Source: Flavobacteriaceae bacterium UBA5950 (GTDB lineage Bacteria; Bacteroidota; Bacteroidia; Flavobacteriales; Flavobacteriaceae). From it: DNA of 27,359 bases. Of this stretch, positions 24,999 through 27,359 are shown piece after piece. Under the pieces are notes generated by a model. It did not search any database and was not told the origin of the DNA. It saw only the letters and a list, made by a program, of their open reading frames with translations. The stretch is from positions 11,414 to 38,772 of the forward strand of contig DJCM01000032.1 in NCBI GenBank assembly GCA_002430545.1, read 5' to 3'. A program made the position numbers and the translations under genes. The first letter of the stretch is position 1, and the number at the start of each line of letters is the position of its first letter.

Positions 24999-25699
24999 TG
25001 CAACAGTTTTATATTCCTACATTAACAAAAGAAGACAAAGAATTTTATTTCGATAAAATTGAAAGCAAGCACTTATCCAAAGTTTTAAGAAAAAAAATCG
25101 GAGATGGAATCACAATTGTCAATGGTGTTGGGTATAGATTCGAAGCAACATTGACATCAGTCCATGACAAACAATGTACAGCAGTTGTAAATCAATGCGA
25201 AAAGATCGCTTCAGATCCTTATCACTTACACTTATTCATCGCACCTACCAAAAGCAATGATCGTATGGAATGGTTTGTTGAGAAAGCTACCGAAATTGGC
25301 GTTCATGCCATTACTCCTATCATTTGTCAGCGAAGCGAACGAAAAGTAGTGAAGCAAGAACGCTTACATAAAATCGCTATTGCTGCAATGAAACAGTCTT
25401 TGGGGGCTTATCTACCAGTGATTCAGCCTTCTAGCGACTTTTTCACTGCATTGAAACAATTGGAGGGCAAAGCCTTTATCGCACATTGTCAAGACACAAA
25501 AAAAATGACATTAGACAGTCATGTGCTAGCGCATCAATCAATATCCATTTTTATAGGTCCCGAAGGTGATTTTAGTGCAGAAGAAATCAAAGCTGCAGCT
25601 GATGCCAATGTCACTGCCATCACACTCGGAACAAAACGATTGCGTACCGAAACTGCAGGAATTATCGCCTGTCATAGTGTTTCACAATTATATATGTAA
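24998..25699 (+). CDS. rsmE: 16S rRNA (uracil-1498-N3)-methyltransferase RsmE
   Basis: A 233-residue SPOUT-class methyltransferase that methylates U1498 of 16S rRNA using S-adenosylmethionine. The N-terminal PUA-like part contains HLSKVLRKKIGD. The C-terminal trefoil-knot domain has the SAM-binding motifs IGPEGDFS (186-193) and LGTKRLRTETA (210-220). The middle segment DRMEWFVEKATEIGV is also family-specific. Length is typical. It is translationally coupled to tsaD (TAATG) and precedes the AI-2E family gene by 18 bases. Confidence 0.96.
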   Translation: MQQFYIPTLTKEDKEFYFDKIESKHLSKVLRKKIGDGITIVNGVGYRFEATLTSVHDKQCTAVVNQCEKIASDPYHLHLFIAPTKSNDRMEWFVEKATEIGVHAITPIICQRSERKVVKQERLHKIAIAAMKQSLGAYLPVIQPSSDFFTALKQLEGKAFIAHCQDTKKMTLDSHVLAHQSISIFIGPEGDFSAEEIKAAADANVTAITLGTKRLRTETAGIIACHSVSQLYM

Positions 25700-25717
25700 A
25701 AAACTTATCTTTAGGCT

Positions 25718-26797
25718 ATGAATCCAAAAGAACTGACCAAAGCAATTGTCCAAGCCATTCTCATTATTGTCCTTCTGATAGGATTATTTGAGGTCATTGT
25801 TTCCATACAATCGGTTGTTTTCTATATCATCATCGCAGCAGTCGTATCACTCATTGGGCGACCCATAACGCTGCTTTTAAAGAAAATTAAATTTAGTAAC
25901 ACATTATCTTCAGTCACAACAATTGTAATATTGATGATGACATTTTTTGGAATTGTACGTTTGTTATTTCCAGTGATTTTTGAACAAGCAAAAAACCTTT
26001 CTCTTCTCAATGTGACTGCCTTTGAGGCTACTGCCACACAACTGATTGACGAACTCAGTCTGTACCTCAGTGGATATGGGATTGACTTACAAAGTTGGGT
26101 CGATCGAAGCTTGGCTGAGTTTGATTACAGTTTTCTGCCAGAAACTCTGAATACTATCCTTAATGGCCTCAGTGGGTTTACAATTGGCATATTTTCAGTC
26201 ATTTTTATATCGTTTTTCTTTTTAAAAGACAGTGGCTTACTAGAGAAAATGGTCATGGTTTTTGTAGCTGATAAAAACACTTCAAGGGTTGAAAAGTCAA
26301 TACTTTCAATCAAAAATTTATTATCGAGATATTTCATCGGATTGCTCACACAGATTACTGTTTTATTCGTCATCTACACTATTGTCCTATTGATCTTAGG
26401 CATACCAAATGCAGTGACCATATCACTGGTTTGTGCACTGCTAAATATCATTCCATTTTTAGGACCAATCATTGGGTCTTTTTTAATGGTTTTTTTAACC
26501 ATGACAAGTAATCTAGATGCCAGTTTTGCAACTGAAACGCTTCCCAAGACCATCTATGTATTTATTGGGTTTGCAATTGGACAGTTGATCGACAATTTTT
26601 TGACTCAGCCCTTTGTTTTTTCTGCATCTGTCAAGTCACATCCACTCGAAATTTTTATTGTGATTCTTATTGGCGGTCTCTTGTTTGGTCCCTTGGGAAT
26701 GATCATTGCTGTACCATCCTACACAGCTTTAAAAGTGATTTTTAAAGAGTTTTATGCGCATAATAAAATTGTAAAAGCATTAACCAAAGACATCTAA
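25718..26797 (+). CDS. AI-2E family (PerM/YdiK-type) membrane transporter
   Basis: A 359-residue polytopic inner-membrane protein. Three hydrophobic segments lie in the first 90 residues, then a soluble region (about 95-145), then further helices to the C terminus. NIIPFLGPIIGSF beginning at residue 243 is the family's signature loop, and PLGMIIAVPSYTALK near the end is also conserved. Family members include TqsA (autoinducer-2 export) and Na+/H+ antiporters, so the substrate cannot be inferred from family membership. It follows rsmE by 18 bases and precedes the YbjQ-type gene by 2 bases. Confidence 0.92.
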   Translation: MNPKELTKAIVQAILIIVLLIGLFEVIVSIQSVVFYIIIAAVVSLIGRPITLLLKKIKFSNTLSSVTTIVILMMTFFGIVRLLFPVIFEQAKNLSLLNVTAFEATATQLIDELSLYLSGYGIDLQSWVDRSLAEFDYSFLPETLNTILNGLSGFTIGIFSVIFISFFFLKDSGLLEKMVMVFVADKNTSRVEKSILSIKNLLSRYFIGLLTQITVLFVIYTIVLLILGIPNAVTISLVCALLNIIPFLGPIIGSFLMVFLTMTSNLDASFATETLPKTIYVFIGFAIGQLIDNFLTQPFVFSASVKSHPLEIFIVILIGGLLFGPLGMIIAVPSYTALKVIFKEFYAHNKIVKALTKDI

Positions 26798-26799
26798 AG

Positions 26800-27114
26800 A
26801 TGATATTATCAAGTACTGAAACAGTTGCCAATCACACAATTACAGAAACATTAGGAATTGCTAGAGGAAGCACAGTAAGGAGTAGAAATATAGGGCGAGA
26901 TATTTTTGCGAGCCTCAAGAACATCGTAGGAGGTGAAATCGAAGAATACACCAAGCTTCAAGCGGATGCTAGAGAACAAGCCCTTCAACGAATGATCAAT
27001 GACGCAAAAAAACTAGATGCTGATGCAATAGTGAATGTTCGATTCACTACGTCTGTTGTTGCGCAAGGTGCTTCCGAAATGTTGGCATACGGAACAGCTG
27101 TCAAACTAAAATAG
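26800..27114 (+). CDS. YbjQ/UPF0145 family protein
   Basis: A 104-residue soluble protein. The N terminus has the family pattern SSTETVANHTITETLGIARG, then a Lys/Glu-rich helix (EEYTKLQADAREQALQRM) and the C-terminal ADAIVNVRFTTS and LAYGTAVKL strands. UPF0145 proteins form small homo-oligomers and are called 'heavy metal-binding' in some databases, on weak evidence; no Cys is present here and only one His. Function unknown. It starts 2 bases after the AI-2E gene stop and is followed with no gap (TAGATG) by a membrane microprotein. Confidence 0.88.
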   Translation: MILSSTETVANHTITETLGIARGSTVRSRNIGRDIFASLKNIVGGEIEEYTKLQADAREQALQRMINDAKKLDADAIVNVRFTTSVVAQGASEMLAYGTAVKLK

Positions 27115-27219
27115 ATGGTATTTTTCTTTTATTTGTCGGTTGGAATTGTATTGATTGTGTTAGCAATCACAAAATATAATGAGCGTCAAAATGATGACTT
27201 TGACAAGCGAAGCAATTGA
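27115..27219 (+). CDS. 34-residue single-pass membrane microprotein
   Basis: An ATG immediately after the YbjQ stop (TAGATG) opens 34 codons ending at TGA (27217-27219). Residues 2-19 (VFFFYLSVGIVLIVLAIT) are a single hydrophobic helix, followed by the charged tail KYNERQNDDFDKRSN, an arrangement typical of small N-out or C-out membrane peptides. I do not recognise a family. The abutting start suggests translational coupling with the YbjQ gene and thus real expression. No stronger evidence exists. Alternatively it is a chance frame, but the hydrophobic-then-charged pattern argues against that. Confidence 0.6.
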   Translation: MVFFFYLSVGIVLIVLAITKYNERQNDDFDKRSN

Positions 27220-27232
27220 TTAGGCAAATTTG

Positions 27233-27263
27233 TTGTCGATTTTCAGCTGATAATGTATTTTTG
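27233..27263 (+). promoter_or_regulatory. tRNA-Ser promoter
   Basis: TTG (27233-27235), a 20-base spacer and TATTTTTG (27256-27263) match the Bacteroidota sigma-70 consensus (TTG, about 19-21 bases, TAnnTTTG) perfectly at the main positions. A further TTTG overlaps at 27229. The tRNA starts 23 bases after the -7 element, leaving a short 5' leader. Confidence 0.7.
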
Positions 27264-27285
27264 CGACCGATTTAGTTTCGACTAA

Positions 27286-27359
27286 GGAGAGGTGCCAGAG
27301 TGGTAATGGAGCAGATTGCTAATCTGTCAACGCGAAAGTGTTGCCTGGGTTCGAATCCC
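27286..27359 (+). tRNA. tRNA-Ser(GCU), 3' end outside window
   Basis: The acceptor 5' strand GGAGAGG begins at 27286. The anticodon arm GCAGA-TTGCTAA-TCTGT places anticodon GCT at 27318-27320, reading AGC/AGU serine codons. The long variable arm CAACGC-GAAA-GTGTTG forms a 6-bp hairpin (one G-T pair), as expected for a class II tRNA. The T loop GGGTTCGAATCCC is present. The last T-stem bases and the 3' acceptor strand lie beyond the window. Confidence 0.95.

Noticed and set aside
27286..27359. Integration site or mobile element at the tRNA-Ser
   Set aside because: Only the 5' part of the tRNA is visible, and no integrase or direct repeat is present in the window.

Overview
The window is a gene-dense, AT-rich (about 40% G+C by eye) chromosomal segment from a member of the Bacteroidota, probably a free-living, marine-type Cytophagales or Flavobacteriales lineage. 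The clues are a type IX secretion C-terminal sorting domain, the bacillithiol enzyme BshA, Bacteroidota-type LptD, TamB and MCE proteins, a GH3/serine-hydrolase fusion, the 160-residue protein family misnamed 'ABC transporter ATPase' in this phylum, promoter-like TTG...TAnnTTTG sequences and a near absence of Shine-Dalgarno motifs. It looks like core chromosome. I see no insertion sequence, prophage, CRISPR array, integrase or broken gene. Apart from the window edges, no gene-free stretch exceeds about 110 bases.

Layout. (1) 1-2406, + strand: the 3' part of a DUF1800 gene and a complete DUF1501 gene whose product carries a twin-arginine-like leader and a T9SS sorting domain. (2) 2458-4439, + strand: a saccharopine-dehydrogenase-family gene overlapping a DUF1338 (HglS-like) gene by ATGA, a probable lysine/2-oxoadipate catabolic pair. 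(3) 4442-13604, - strand: a compact eight-gene run read from right to left: SPOR-tailed amidase, MCE/MlaD-like protein, membrane 4Fe-4S protein, HAD-like phosphatase, CCG-domain Fe-S protein, conserved 160-aa protein, GH3/serine hydrolase, bshA. (4) 13644-16658, + strand: lptD and ridA, divergent from the amidase. (5) 16655-23970, - strand: tamB, then pfkA, gapA and a BadF/N-acetylglucosamine-kinase-like gene. (6) 24006-27219, + strand: tsaD, rsmE, an AI-2E-family permease, a YbjQ-type protein and an unlisted 34-codon membrane microprotein. (7) A tRNA-Ser(GCU), cut by the window end, with its own near-consensus promoter.

Themes. Envelope biogenesis dominates: LptD (LPS insertion), TamB (intermembrane transport), an MCE protein (lipid transport), a septal-type amidase and a NagZ-like recycling enzyme. 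Amino-sugar use recurs, with NagZ-like hydrolase, GlcNAc-kinase-like protein and BshA, which consumes UDP-GlcNAc. The membrane Fe-S protein and the CCG protein together resemble one electron-transfer complex split into two genes. Five starts appear to be non-ATG (GTG or TTG), two of them forced by in-frame upstream stops. I found no clearly novel large system. The best leads are the split Fe-S/CCG redox module with its embedded phosphatase, the Tat-like leader plus T9SS tail on the DUF1501 protein, the lysine-catabolic pair, the microprotein, and several strong inverted repeats.
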